Source: Phycisphaerae bacterium (GTDB lineage Bacteria; Planctomycetota; Phycisphaerae; UBA1845). Taken from it: a stretch of 64,000 bases of DNA. Shown here piece by piece: positions 43,715 to 53,355 of the stretch (position 1 is its first letter; each line of letters begins with the position of its first letter). The DNA is taken from assembly GCA_029260115.1 (NCBI GenBank), contig JAJDDW010000061.1, positions 1-64,000 of the forward strand. The letters run 5' to 3'. A model generated the notes under the pieces. It searched no databases and was not told the origin of the DNA. It was given only the letters and a program-made list of their open reading frames with translations. Position numbers and translations under genes: made by a program.

Positions 43715-44146
43715 ATGAGCGCGAAGGAATATCGCGTGGTGGTAGCCGATGCTGACGACGCGCATCGCATCCATCTTAGCGATCAATTAGAAGATGCAGG
43801 CTACCGGGTTGATGCTTTTTCTCTCGGCGAGGACGCTATCTGGCATGGCGAACTCACGCGCTGCCATGCCCTAATTCTCGATATGAACATCGCGGACATC
43901 GACGCCTTCGAAGTGTGCGCTAACGTGCGACGCTGCTGGCAGAACCTGGACGCGATGATCGTCATGATGATCGACGCCAAAGATAAACTAACCCGCAACT
44001 ACATCGAAAAGATGGCTGATTACGCTGGCGCCGATTTCTTCTGCACCAAACCCTGCGATCATCGTGTGCTCGTCGCCTTGTTGGACGAGCTTGATGTAAC
44101 CAACGGGGCCGCAGGTAGTGCATCGTCACTGGCTGAGTCAGCTTAG
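43715..44146 (+). CDS. Stand-alone response regulator receiver protein
   Basis: The ATG at 43715 is preceded by AAGGGGAGAGG and gives 143 residues; the frame is open further upstream but without features. The receiver fold is complete: acidic pocket near Asp12-Asp15, phospho-acceptor Asp56 (LILDMNIAD) and Lys112 (FFCTKPCDH). There is no output domain and no kinase nearby. A single-domain regulator would act by protein contact. The Ala/Ser-rich C-terminal 20 residues are probably disordered. Confidence 0.87.
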   Translation: MSAKEYRVVVADADDAHRIHLSDQLEDAGYRVDAFSLGEDAIWHGELTRCHALILDMNIADIDAFEVCANVRRCWQNLDAMIVMMIDAKDKLTRNYIEKMADYAGADFFCTKPCDHRVLVALLDELDVTNGAAGSASSLAESA

Positions 44147-44380
44147 AGATTGCAAAATACATATATACATTCACTGGCCCGAACTACAATTCTTGGGCGA
44201 ACCAGTCCAACATCCAAGGGCTAGCCATAAAAAGAAAAGCCCCCTGGCGGGTCTTCGTCTTCGTCCAATTACTTGGCCAACCGTGGAAATGGAAATAGAT
44301 TCCACGCTGCTAGAAGTCCTCGACTGAAGCGGGCGGTATGAATTAGGGTGTGCGTCCTTTTGTAAACAAGGCCGCCATTT

Positions 44381-45262
44381 TTAACGACTTTCCAACAGCA
44401 TATTCTGGACGTCAGCAAATCGGTCAATATTGACTAGGACGTCAGCTGCACGGTATTGATCATTCCACCATTCTTGTCGTTTAGCCTTTTTATACATCGC
44501 GCTTTTACTTCTAACTTTCTCGTTCATAGGATCACTGTCAGTTAGCCGCATGTATTCAGCAAACTCTCGATCTATTTTGATAAGATCAAATTCAATGGCC
44601 TTGTTCAGCTGTTCGTCAAAGACAACTGGCAGAAAATCCTTGATCGGATCAAGGAGTTGTGTCGCCGACCAGTCGAGTGATTGCCTCAATGCCTGGCGAC
44701 GCTCAGGTGAACTGTCATGCTTAACTCGCAAATGCCATTCTTTTCGAGACATGACATCAGCAAGAGTGCGATCATAAACAGTATCAATATTTTGGCCTTT
44801 GACTACGACTTCTTCCATAGCAGCGAGCACTGTAGTGACGAAGGCTTTATGCCTATCAGGCATACTTTCTATATCCACTGGCTCACCTTCTTGCTCACGG
44901 TCATTCAGCCATCGATTCCAGCGTGTTTCAACTTCCTTGTCGGTTGGAGAAATATTGAATCTTGTGATCTGTTGCTGTCGGATTGTCAGCCGAATAGACC
45001 TAAGTAAGTTTTCTTTTTCTATTTTCAATCTGTCCGCCATAATCGCACGCATATCTGACTCAGATTGTGGCTCACGCCCATGTGACCGCATAAAACGTGC
45101 AACGAGTTCCTTCTCGTCGACATTAATTGTGGAGTAGCTGATTGATGAACCGTTGACTGTCGCAACTGTCATGTCTCCAGGCAGCGGCGCGGCTAGAGAC
45201 CAACGTATACTTAGGGTGAAAGCTCCTATGCAACATAGTAATAGTGTTGTTCTTAAACGCAT
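44381..45262 (-). CDS. Exported SurA-N-like protein, paralogue B
   Basis: The 293-residue protein has a signal peptide (LLLCCIGAFTLSIRWSLAAP). The opening of the mature part, TVATVNGSSISYSTINVDEK, is typical of SurA/PpiD-like N-terminal chaperone domains, which begin with a 'VNGxxI' strand and then helices. No parvulin domain follows. It shares with the upstream gene's product the motifs W.HLR.KHDSSPERR, REFAEYM and a KR.EWWNDQY ending. It begins 11 bases after that gene and closes the operon headed by the Cys-heptad protein. A chaperone role is inferred from the fold pattern only. Confidence 0.75.
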   Translation of the reverse strand: MRLRTTLLLCCIGAFTLSIRWSLAAPLPGDMTVATVNGSSISYSTINVDEKELVARFMRSHGREPQSESDMRAIMADRLKIEKENLLRSIRLTIRQQQITRFNISPTDKEVETRWNRWLNDREQEGEPVDIESMPDRHKAFVTTVLAAMEEVVVKGQNIDTVYDRTLADVMSRKEWHLRVKHDSSPERRQALRQSLDWSATQLLDPIKDFLPVVFDEQLNKAIEFDLIKIDREFAEYMRLTDSDPMNEKVRSKSAMYKKAKRQEWWNDQYRAADVLVNIDRFADVQNMLLESR

Positions 45263-45273
45263 CAGTGGACGGA

Positions 45274-46146
45274 TTACTTTTTATTAAGATTCCTGGCTTC
45301 ATCAAGTCTTGGCACAAAAACATTAACGGTACAGCTATCGTATTTCTTGGACCACCATTCAGCTCGTTTTATGGTAGTATATAATCTTGGTTTTTCCCGA
45401 ACACGCGGATCTCTAGGATTAGTCTTTATAAGCCCAATATATTCTGCATATTCATTGTCCACCTGACATATAAGCGTATCGACGGCAGCATCTAGTTTCT
45501 CGCGCATTAAAATCGATCGAACAAATTTGAGGTAATCAATGTCGCCGAAGACTCGCTCGACATATGCCTTACGAAGTATCGTCCGACGCTCTTTTGACGA
45601 ATCATATTTCAAATGATTAGTCCATTGTGATTTGGGAATTCTACCTTCCAGCATTGTGTCGAAGACCGTTTCCGAATCTTCACCATTTTCGAAAACTGCA
45701 TCCAATGCGTAAACAAGGAGTCTTTCGGTCTCGCGACCTCTCTCCATTTTGACTTGACGCTCGGCAGGGTCGCCAGCCATTTCAGTGAACCTGGATTGAG
45801 TCTCCTCTTCTGTCACTACGATCCCAAGCTCGTTTATCAATTGATCTCTGACTCGCCCAATCATGGCTGATCGAAGCCGTTTTATTTCAGAGCTAGTACG
45901 ATTTTCCTCCATCTCTGCAAAATCTTGCTTCGTTTCAGGGTCATGCCCATGCTCCTGTATAAATCGAAGTCTTACTGCTTTTGTTTTGACTTTTATAATG
46001 CCATATGTAATTGCGTGACCGTCGATTGACGCAACTGGTGTAGCGTCATCTGGCGAGCTCGCGTGTCCCACACTCTCCGCAACAGTGCCTATTACGAATA
46101 ACGATATAGTCAATATTGAAACTAAAAGTATCCCTGTGTTTCTCAT
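45274..46146 (-). CDS. Exported SurA-N-like protein, paralogue A
   Basis: I start at the ATG at 46146: GGAGA lies eight bases upstream, and this ATG is two bases past the stop of the Cys-heptad gene; an ATG at 46164 inside that gene is less likely. The 290-residue protein has a signal peptide (VSILTISLFVIGTVAES), then PVASIDGHAITYGIIKVKTK, the SurA-N-like opening. It is a paralogue of the next gene: WTNHLKYDSSKERRTILRKA, DNEYAEYIGL and KRAEWWSKKYDS align with counterparts there. No isomerase domain is present. Tight coupling to the Cys-heptad gene suggests that it assists that protein's folding or export. Confidence 0.75.
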   Translation of the reverse strand: MRNTGILLVSILTISLFVIGTVAESVGHASSPDDATPVASIDGHAITYGIIKVKTKAVRLRFIQEHGHDPETKQDFAEMEENRTSSEIKRLRSAMIGRVRDQLINELGIVVTEEETQSRFTEMAGDPAERQVKMERGRETERLLVYALDAVFENGEDSETVFDTMLEGRIPKSQWTNHLKYDSSKERRTILRKAYVERVFGDIDYLKFVRSILMREKLDAAVDTLICQVDNEYAEYIGLIKTNPRDPRVREKPRLYTTIKRAEWWSKKYDSCTVNVFVPRLDEARNLNKK

Positions 46147-46148
46147 TT

Positions 46149-49100
46149 TCAATTCTCCGTACATTCTACGATTGGATCCGAGTTAGGCTCAAGCTCTAAA
46201 TCGATTTCCTTGTTACCAATAGCCGGGTTGGAAAATGCAAGAATCGATCCCTCTGAACCCAGTATAAATAAAGTATCGATATCACTCAACACCGTAATGC
46301 TCTGTCCAGGAGCAAAAAAAGCGTCAACTGTCCTTCTAGCACTTCTGTAATGTGGCCCTTGCGGGGGAAGAGTGTTCATAGTATCTAACGTCATGGAACC
46401 TTCAAGGAAATCCGCACCGTTCACGTTGTATCTTTGGATCTCAATCCATCCAATAATCTCTGAAGGTAATATCGGTTCTACCGGCGTACTGATAGATGAC
46501 ACAACTGTACCAACATGGATTGTCTTACTGCCCGGAGTGGTCAGCAAGTCATAGCAAATAAACGAAAACGTTGCAAAAGTTGTATGAGTCACTGCTAATG
46601 GCACTGTACCATCGCTTGTTGTCAACACAAACGGCGCTTGTTCACTCTCAACATTACCCTGAGGAGCTACTGCGTGCGTTAGAGTCGTGATGACTTCTAA
46701 ATCGCACTCTGCCGCTCCTATACTTCCAACCAATCGTATCGAATTATCTCCAGTGATAATATCTGATTGGTCGAACATGAAATTAAAATCGGTAGGCAAA
46801 AAAGTACTCGTTAGTGAAGTTCCTGGTGCTGTGAAGGTGGCTGACTCAAGCAGAATATCATGCGGATCTAAATGGTAATTAACCTGTGCTGCGTGAGGAT
46901 CGGTCGCATCAACTTTGACCGGTTGCACAGAGAATACCGTCACTTTCACGTTATCCTCGCAAGGCCCACCGTCGCCAGCGAACTCGGCTTTGAACGTCAC
47001 ATCTTTGGCTGCGGCGCTGGTGAAAAAACCTTCCACGTAAAGTGTCTTGGGGAGTTCTATTGTCGGCACGGTCCATGTGTGCGGCAGCGAGAAGGGAATG
47101 CTGCGATCCGAGTTTTCATAAAGCTTTACCAACGCACCACCAGCCAAGGCGTCCAGTGTGACCGTACCTGTTAGGTTAGGCTTGATTGACACGGTCAGCG
47201 ATTTAAGATCGTTCTCGCCAGCCGTAGCCCCAGTTTCATCTTTATCAGGCACGCCGTTGTCGTTGTCATCATCGTCGTTGAAGCAAATAAACCCACCTAC
47301 AGTCGTCTCATCGATATCGTCAACACCTTCAAACGTCAAATTCACGCACTCATCAATTGTGACAGTGCCTTCGTATGAGCACGACGGGCCACCGACAAAG
47401 AACAATCCAGTCACATCTACTGTAACCGGAACTGGGCCAGTAGGGGCCGCATCGGACCCGATGGTTCCATTAACCATTACAGTGCCACTGGGACAGTCGA
47501 TTGGACCGCCGCCGGAAATGGATATATCCGGCGAACTCTCGGAAACATTCCAGATTAAGCTGTCTCCGCAAAGCGTCGAAGCCGGTGAGCAAGATTTCAA
47601 TGTTACATCCATGGTTATGGATCCACCCGGACAACCCGTCACGTTGGATAAACCCACATCGCACAAGCGCGGCTCACAAACAGTACTCAAGCAGTAACCA
47701 TTACCATCATCGCATTCCGCACAATCGGGCATTGGCGGGAATACGCAAACCGGAAGGATATTGCACGCATCTGGATCGCATCCGTTATATGTACACGGAT
47801 CGCCATCGTCGCATACTGGCGTGTGTGTACATGAGTAAATCGTACACAATGGAGGATCTTCACAAATAGCCGCATCATTCGTACAAGGGTTACCATCGCC
47901 ACAACAGAGACCGTTGGCAGTCACCGCATTAGAACAACAGCCCGTTGCCGAGCATTCGTCACACCCGTCGCAGCAAACTTCGCCGCCGCCAGGTAGCGGA
48001 CAAATTTTCCCCTCACAACATAACGTTCCGTCATTGTAACAGGTTCCCCAACAACACGTCGCCCCGCAACATGTTTGCGAAGGAGCTGGGCCACAACAAG
48101 GTGTTGGCGCTACAGTGGGGCAGCAATTACCTTCGCAACATAGCTGGTTTGCCGCGCATTTATTCGTGAAGCTGCAAGCGCCAGATACGCACGTATCGGC
48201 AGTACAGTCGTCAAGATCATCACAGATCAGGCACAGGCACGGATCACCGCAAATAGGATCGCAGGGGTCAGCGCCACAACACGGATCAGGATTCCCGCAA
48301 CAGGGGTTGTCAGTATTGCAACATGGATCTGGATCACCGCAGCAGGGATCATTGACATTGCAACAGGGGTCTGGGCTATTACAACAAGGATTGCTGGGGC
48401 CGCAGCATCGGTCAGGATTCCCGCAGCAGGGGTTGTCAGCATTGCAACAAGGATCTGGAGCACCGCAGCAGGGATCACTGACATTACAACATGAATCGGG
48501 GCTATTACAACACGGATCGTTGCCACTACAGCATCGGTCAGAAGATCCACAACAGGGATCAGAGGAACCACAACATGGATCTGTACTGTTACAGCAGGGA
48601 CATCCTCCGCCCCCGCAAGCAGCCTGCGAGGCTAGTAGGATACCCTTCAGCGCCGACGGGAGAGACTTCATGGACGCCTCGTAGGCGGCGCTCTTGGCGG
48701 CCCTACACGTCTCGGGGTCAGGTAGTTTTCTAGAATCGTCGAAGTCCGCAGGATCATATCCCATGATTTCCAGGGCTAGGGCGTAGGTGGCTGGTTGCCA
48801 AGTTGTCGGGCCTTCCGGCTGATTAGCCGCGTTACTTTCACGATCAACCATCGAGAGTTCTGAAATCATATCACTGGAATCGACGCCAAGATCGCGCTCG
48901 AGATTGACGAGTGCATCGTTTACATCGCTAGGCGATTGGATTAACCGGCTATAGAGAAACATCTGCTGCGAAGAGAAATCGTTCCACCACGCTAGCGACC
49001 CAAGGCTCTCGCCCGACAAACCCTTGGGCGGATCAGCCTTAGAGAGGGCGAAGATACCGTCGAGAGACTCCGCCCGAACATGGGCCAATACATCGCCATT

Positions 49101-49175
49101 CGATACGCGGGAAGATGATTCGGAACTGGCTAAGCTGCTACCTGTAGGTGAAAGATTCGTATCGCATCCGATCAT
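46149..49175 (-). CDS. Giant cysteine-heptad surface protein, probable lipoprotein
   Basis: The 1008-residue frame starts at an ATG giving MIGCDTN, but codons upstream continue a perfect lipoprotein signal (YASLILACAGALAMIGC), so the true start is probably a non-ATG codon (ATT at 49241 or CTG at 49253). Domains: an N-terminal helical region to about 190; 16 heptads of [DN]PCCxxx (about 192-303); a Cys-rich region to about 500 with CDDLDDCTADTC and CDDGDPCTYNGC units, like the repeats of slime-mould and myxobacterial surface proteins; then beta-rich Ig-like domains to the end. About a tenth of residues 190-500 are paired Cys, implying many disulfides or metal sites. Two exported SurA-N-like genes follow directly. 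Confidence 0.8.
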   Translation of the reverse strand: MIGCDTNLSPTGSSLASSESSSRVSNGDVLAHVRAESLDGIFALSKADPPKGLSGESLGSLAWWNDFSSQQMFLYSRLIQSPSDVNDALVNLERDLGVDSSDMISELSMVDRESNAANQPEGPTTWQPATYALALEIMGYDPADFDDSRKLPDPETCRAAKSAAYEASMKSLPSALKGILLASQAACGGGGCPCCNSTDPCCGSSDPCCGSSDRCCSGNDPCCNSPDSCCNVSDPCCGAPDPCCNADNPCCGNPDRCCGPSNPCCNSPDPCCNVNDPCCGDPDPCCNTDNPCCGNPDPCCGADPCDPICGDPCLCLICDDLDDCTADTCVSGACSFTNKCAANQLCCEGNCCPTVAPTPCCGPAPSQTCCGATCCWGTCYNDGTLCCEGKICPLPGGGEVCCDGCDECSATGCCSNAVTANGLCCGDGNPCTNDAAICEDPPLCTIYSCTHTPVCDDGDPCTYNGCDPDACNILPVCVFPPMPDCAECDDGNGYCLSTVCEPRLCDVGLSNVTGCPGGSITMDVTLKSCSPASTLCGDSLIWNVSESSPDISISGGGPIDCPSGTVMVNGTIGSDAAPTGPVPVTVDVTGLFFVGGPSCSYEGTVTIDECVNLTFEGVDDIDETTVGGFICFNDDDDNDNGVPDKDETGATAGENDLKSLTVSIKPNLTGTVTLDALAGGALVKLYENSDRSIPFSLPHTWTVPTIELPKTLYVEGFFTSAAAKDVTFKAEFAGDGGPCEDNVKVTVFSVQPVKVDATDPHAAQVNYHLDPHDILLESATFTAPGTSLTSTFLPTDFNFMFDQSDIITGDNSIRLVGSIGAAECDLEVITTLTHAVAPQGNVESEQAPFVLTTSDGTVPLAVTHTTFATFSFICYDLLTTPGSKTIHVGTVVSSISTPVEPILPSEIIGWIEIQRYNVNGADFLEGSMTLDTMNTLPPQGPHYRSARRTVDAFFAPGQSITVLSDIDTLFILGSEGSILAFSNPAIGNKEIDLELEPNSDPIVECTEN
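48267..48602 (-). repeat. 16 x 21-bp CC-heptad array with 126-bp super-repeat
   Basis: Sixteen consecutive 21-bp units encode seven residues each, pattern [DNC][PRS]CC[GNS]xx. Units 4-9 (48539-48414) and 10-15 (48413-48288) repeat as a six-unit block: DRCC, xPCCNSP, DxCCNVx, DPCCGxP, DPCCNxD, NPCCGNP. So the array grew by duplication of a 42-residue block, not unit by unit. It is coding and not a CRISPR. Confidence 0.92.
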
Positions 49176-49630
49176 GGCTAATGCCCCGGCACACGCGAGG
49201 ATTAGGCTCGCATAGCTGCGCCATCGATCAAAACTGGCAATCGCACGACACAGGTTGCCTATATAATTATAGCCTGGAGGAATGGGGGGGGGGTAGGAGG
49301 TTTATCACGCGCAGACCCGGCTTCGATGCGACGTTGGCTATGTTACGATCCATCAACCTCTCCTCTCCCGAATAGAATCGGGACTTTGCGAACAGCGTTA
49401 CCGAATTGCGCGATCAGGGCGAAGCATGACGAGTCAGTCGGAAGAATACCAACAGCTCAACACATTTCGGAGACATAGGCCCCGCTCGCTTGCTTGCTAC
49501 GGACGATACTAACACAATGCCTGATAAGAAGTCAACGAAAATCTTTCGTAATCATCTAAATTCTCGTGTGAGGTGAAGGATTATTGATTTGATAGGCAAA
49601 TCTGGGGCCATCGCGTCTAATCAGTCCGAG
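49176..49630. other. Intergenic region with G10/C10 tract and candidate promoter
   Basis: This 455-base gap separates the Cys-heptad gene from the EEP gene on the same strand. Its first 80 bases hold the probable unannotated N terminus of the Cys-heptad protein and the promoter below. Beyond that I see only a short hairpin near 49366-49384 and no gene. Confidence 0.5.
49266..49294 (-). promoter_or_regulatory. Candidate promoter with homopolymeric C10 tract
   Basis: On the minus strand TATAAT (49271-49266) precedes the Cys-heptad gene. Ten C residues (49293-49284) occupy the upstream half of the spacer and the -35 position. No good -35 hexamer is present, so spacing or an activator may matter. 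Homopolymer tracts in this place can change length and switch expression. Confidence 0.4.
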
Positions 49631-50716
49631 TCAACGACTCGCAGCCAACCTCATATCCACAATCAATGGCCGATGGTCTGAGCCTGCGCCGAAGCCTATG
49701 TGAGTAGCGGTGGGCGTGAACTCTTGAGTAACGTAAACATGGTCGATCCGAAAACCGGGCAGCCAATTGATCGAAGAGGCCTTTGGCCAAGTAGTGCCGC
49801 GTCCTTGTCCCACGGCGTCGTGGGCGTCGGTCAAACCTAACTCTAACATAGACTCATGCATTTTCGATAGGCCGGTGTAATTGAAATCACCGGCTACGAT
49901 GACTGGTATGGTTTCATTAACAACGCGATCGCACAACACACTCAGTTGCTTTCTCATTTTCCGCAATCGACTTGGAATAGGGCGAAACAAATGCACGTTG
50001 TACAAAGCCACTTCTTGGCCCCGCACATCAATCGTGACGCGTACTGCAGGCAGTCCCTTTCTAAGATGGCCTGCGTATTTTTCGGGCTTACCCAGAATAG
50101 GAAATTTTGACAAGATAGCCGAGCTATACGAGCCGCGCAGATCACCAATATATGAATAGGCATACTGCGACATCAGCTTAATTGGTAGATCACTTTGCAA
50201 GACGGGTGAACATTCCTGAATCACCACTACGTCAGGATCATAGCGGGAGATCTCGGCTATACTGTCTTTAGAGTTCGCGTTGTGCCAGTAGGCATTATAT
50301 GTCATCACCCGCAAATTCGAGGCAGGGATCACGGACGGTATCGGCTGCATGACTACGAGAGCGCTTGGCAATAGCGTGACCATAAGCAGCGGCATCGCCC
50401 ATAACGCCAAGCGAAATTGCCTCAGCCCCATAGCCAACGCGACGACTACGAGACTCATAAGTCCCAGGTGGAATATCGCGGTGCGACACACAAACGCCGC
50501 GTACCATAAACTCACATAAACTCGATCGTTTCGTATCACATCAGCAGGCCCAAGCGCGGCGCAAAAGATTGCTATGTAAGTTAATAAAATGAAACTTACG
50601 TTAGCCAGTCGCACGCATCGTACCAACGTCATCGAATCGCTGGGGCAAGCTGGCTCGATAAATTTCCATTGGCCTCGGCGAGGCATCTCTTTTACGATGG
50701 GAGTTGATCTTTCCAT
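49631..50716 (-). CDS. Membrane-anchored endonuclease/exonuclease/phosphatase (EEP) family protein
   Basis: The 361-residue protein has three hydrophobic spans in its first 125 residues, then an EEP domain. Motifs are MTYNAYWHNA, VVVIQEC (metal-binding Glu), VAGDFNYTG, and the final GSDHRPLIVDM with catalytic Asp-His. This layout (spans plus periplasmic EEP domain) is common in proteins annotated as endonucleases or sphingomyelinase-like phosphodiesterases; substrate is unknown. Its ATG overlaps the last 25 bases of mutS, so the two are translationally coupled, though a DNA-repair link is doubtful because the domain would face outward. Confidence 0.85.
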   Translation of the reverse strand: MERSTPIVKEMPRRGQWKFIEPACPSDSMTLVRCVRLANVSFILLTYIAIFCAALGPADVIRNDRVYVSLWYAAFVCRTAIFHLGLMSLVVVALAMGLRQFRLALWAMPLLMVTLLPSALVVMQPIPSVIPASNLRVMTYNAYWHNANSKDSIAEISRYDPDVVVIQECSPVLQSDLPIKLMSQYAYSYIGDLRGSYSSAILSKFPILGKPEKYAGHLRKGLPAVRVTIDVRGQEVALYNVHLFRPIPSRLRKMRKQLSVLCDRVVNETIPVIVAGDFNYTGLSKMHESMLELGLTDAHDAVGQGRGTTWPKASSINWLPGFRIDHVYVTQEFTPTATHIGFGAGSDHRPLIVDMRLAASR

Positions 50717-53355
50717 GTCTGCAATAGCTGCAACGCTTGAAGCGGTGTAAGTTGATTGGGGTCGGTTGATCGCAGTCGCTCCAACAGTTGTTCGCCATGA
50801 TCGCGAAACAGGGCTAATTGTCCGTCGTCTTTTGTCTTCTTACGCGAAAGCTGCGGAGACTTAGCCTCTCGCTCGAACCCACGCTGCAATTCGTCCAGCA
50901 CTTCCAAGCTTCTCGCGATGACCGGCTTGGGTATCCCAGCTAGCTTGGCTACGTGAACGCCGTAACTCTTACTCGCGCCGCCTTCCACGATTCTATGCAA
51001 AAAAGCGATCCCATCGCTCTTCGTCGCACCGTCACTATATTCACGCACCGCGACGTTATAGTTGCGGACGCCTTTGAGAATATCGGCTAATTCTGTAAGC
51101 TCATGGTAATGAGTCGCGACCAGCGTCCGACAGCAAATATCACTACTGAGATGCTCGGTAATCGCCCAGGCTAGCGACAGTCCGTCAAAGGTAGACGTCC
51201 CTCGGCCTAGCTCGTCCAACACCACCAACGAGCGTTCGGTGGCATGGTTAAGAATGGTCGCGGCCTCAGACATTTCTACCATGAAGGTAGATTGACCGCG
51301 CATGATTTCATCGGACGCGCCCACCCGCGCAAAAATTCGATCGGTCGGCATGAAGGTCATAGCCGACGCCGGGACGTATGAACCTATTTGCGCGAGCAAC
51401 GTCAACAGCGCCACCTGACGAATGTACGTACTTTTACCAGCCATGTTCGGGCCGGTGATGACGAACACCATCGACTCTGGATATGCCATCGCGCAATCAT
51501 TGGGCACGAAGCTACTGCCCAACATATGGTCCAACACCGGATGCCTACCGTCGTGAATATCAAGCACGCAATCAGCCGTCATAGCTGGTCGTGTATAACG
51601 CCGCGTAGCGGCTAGCTCCGCAAGACCGGCAAGGCAGTCCAACTCGCCAATAGCATTCGCCACCCGCATCAAGTCCGGTAGCTGCTTGGCTACTTCACCG
51701 CGCAACTGCTCGAATAAATTTCTCTCAAGATCAATTGCTCGATCTGCGGCTGTCAGCACTTCGGTTTCATGTTTTTTAAGCGCCTCAGTGATATAACGTT
51801 CAGCATTTTTGATCGTTTGTTTACGCACATATTCCGGCGGTACCAGATCGCGCGAGCTATTGGTGACTTCGAGGTAATAGCCAAACACGCGGTTGAATCC
51901 GACTTTGAGGTGAGCAATTTTCGTGCGCTCGCTTTCGCTTTTCTGATATTCAGCCAACCATGCTTGACCATCGGCTCGGATGTTGCGCAAGCGGTCCAAC
52001 TCCGTATCGAAACCATCAGCGATGTACCCTCCCTCGTTGGTTGTCGCGGGGACTTCTTCGCGTAGGGCACTTTTTAATTGATCCGCGAGAACGCCTAGCC
52101 CATCTAAATCCGTGTGAATATCTTCCAGAATTTCGATTCGCGAATCAGTGACAGGCTGTTGCAAGGATGGCAGCGCGGTTAGCGCGTTCGCTAGTCCCAA
52201 CAAATCACGGGGATGCGCCCTCGCCAAGGCAACACGGCTAGCGATGCGTTCAACATCCGCTAGACGGCTAAGTCGTTCGCGGGCTTGTTGCCGCTCCGCA
52301 CTATGCTCGACAAGATAACCGATACCATCCTGTCGCCGCAAAATCTGGGCTGTATCGATCAAAGGCCTACGCAGCCAATGTCTCAGCTTGCGAGCGCCGA
52401 TCGGATGAACAGTCTGGTCGATCGCAAACAACAGCGTCCCTTCACGCGAGCCACTTCTCAGTGTCCGATCAATTTCCAGCGATCGCCATGTACTATGATC
52501 GATCTGCAGATAATCTTCGCAGGCGCGACGCGTCACCTTGGTGATATGCACCAGCGACGTCTTCTGCGTTTCTTGTAAATATTGAATCAGTGCACCAGCC
52601 GCACATAGCGACGGCGTCATCGTCTCGAAACCAAAACCGGCTAGCGTAGCTACATCAAAATGTTCGTGAAGGGATTGCTTGGCTTGATAATCAGCAAATT
52701 CAAAATCAGGTCGCCGCGTCGTCATCGCGCCGCATAAACTATGAAGATCCTCGGCGATGGTTTTTACATCCGCGCGACCATCCACAATCAGAAGTTCAGC
52801 CGGGTGCGCTCGCACGAGTTCATCCAGCAGCGTCGTGTGATCCAAATCAATAACTTCAAAACGACCACTGGCCAATTCTACTAGCGCTAGACCCACATCT
52901 TTTTTAGTCACGCAAATCGCAGCTAGCAAATTATCGTCCCGGTCACTTAGTAAATTATCATCCGTCAACGTCCCGGCTGTCACGACCCGCACGATGTCGC
53001 GTTTCACCACGCCCTTCGCCTCAGAGACTTTTTCCATCTGCTCGGAAATTGCGACCTTATATCCCGCTGCGACAAGTTTTGAGAGATAGCCATCGAGTGC
53101 GTGATAGGGAATGCCTGCTAGCGGGACAGGATTGTCTTTTGATCGAGACGTAAGCGTAATGCCCAACACCTTCGAGCATAACACGGCATCTTCGTAGAAA
53201 GTTTCGTAGAAGTCGCCCATGCGAAAAAACAGGATCGCCTCACCGATTCGCTTTTTCTGCTCGACATATTGGCGCATCGCTGGCGTGAGCTTTTGTGGGT
53301 CCATACTAGCCGCTTTAGCTGTGATTCCAGATGAGATGGCTGCGAGCGTCGTCAT
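50692..53355 (-). CDS. mutS: DNA mismatch repair protein MutS
   Basis: The 887-residue ATPase has all MutS domains. The mismatch-binding Phe motif reads FFRMGDFYETFYEDA (Phe-x-Glu: FYE) and the connector, lever and clamp domains follow. Walker A is GPNMAGKSTYIRQ and Walker B is LVVLDELGRGTSTFDG. The C-terminal helix region is present. Start: ATG at 53355, or ATG at residue 18 just before DPQKLTPAM, which would match typical MutS openings. mutL is not in the window. Downstream the EEP gene overlaps its end. Confidence 0.96.
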   Translation of the reverse strand: MTTLAAISSGITAKAASMDPQKLTPAMRQYVEQKKRIGEAILFFRMGDFYETFYEDAVLCSKVLGITLTSRSKDNPVPLAGIPYHALDGYLSKLVAAGYKVAISEQMEKVSEAKGVVKRDIVRVVTAGTLTDDNLLSDRDDNLLAAICVTKKDVGLALVELASGRFEVIDLDHTTLLDELVRAHPAELLIVDGRADVKTIAEDLHSLCGAMTTRRPDFEFADYQAKQSLHEHFDVATLAGFGFETMTPSLCAAGALIQYLQETQKTSLVHITKVTRRACEDYLQIDHSTWRSLEIDRTLRSGSREGTLLFAIDQTVHPIGARKLRHWLRRPLIDTAQILRRQDGIGYLVEHSAERQQARERLSRLADVERIASRVALARAHPRDLLGLANALTALPSLQQPVTDSRIEILEDIHTDLDGLGVLADQLKSALREEVPATTNEGGYIADGFDTELDRLRNIRADGQAWLAEYQKSESERTKIAHLKVGFNRVFGYYLEVTNSSRDLVPPEYVRKQTIKNAERYITEALKKHETEVLTAADRAIDLERNLFEQLRGEVAKQLPDLMRVANAIGELDCLAGLAELAATRRYTRPAMTADCVLDIHDGRHPVLDHMLGSSFVPNDCAMAYPESMVFVITGPNMAGKSTYIRQVALLTLLAQIGSYVPASAMTFMPTDRIFARVGASDEIMRGQSTFMVEMSEAATILNHATERSLVVLDELGRGTSTFDGLSLAWAITEHLSSDICCRTLVATHYHELTELADILKGVRNYNVAVREYSDGATKSDGIAFLHRIVEGGASKSYGVHVAKLAGIPKPVIARSLEVLDELQRGFEREAKSPQLSRKKTKDDGQLALFRDHGEQLLERLRSTDPNQLTPLQALQLLQTWKDQLPS

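Noticed and set aside
47158-47697. 179-residue plus-strand frame opposite the Cys-heptad gene
   Set aside because: It is a shadow of the coding strand with low-complexity Ser/Pro/Val sequence and no ribosome site.
48267-48602. CRISPR-like array of 21-bp repeats
   Set aside because: Units are contiguous with no spacers, keep one reading frame and encode CC heptads.
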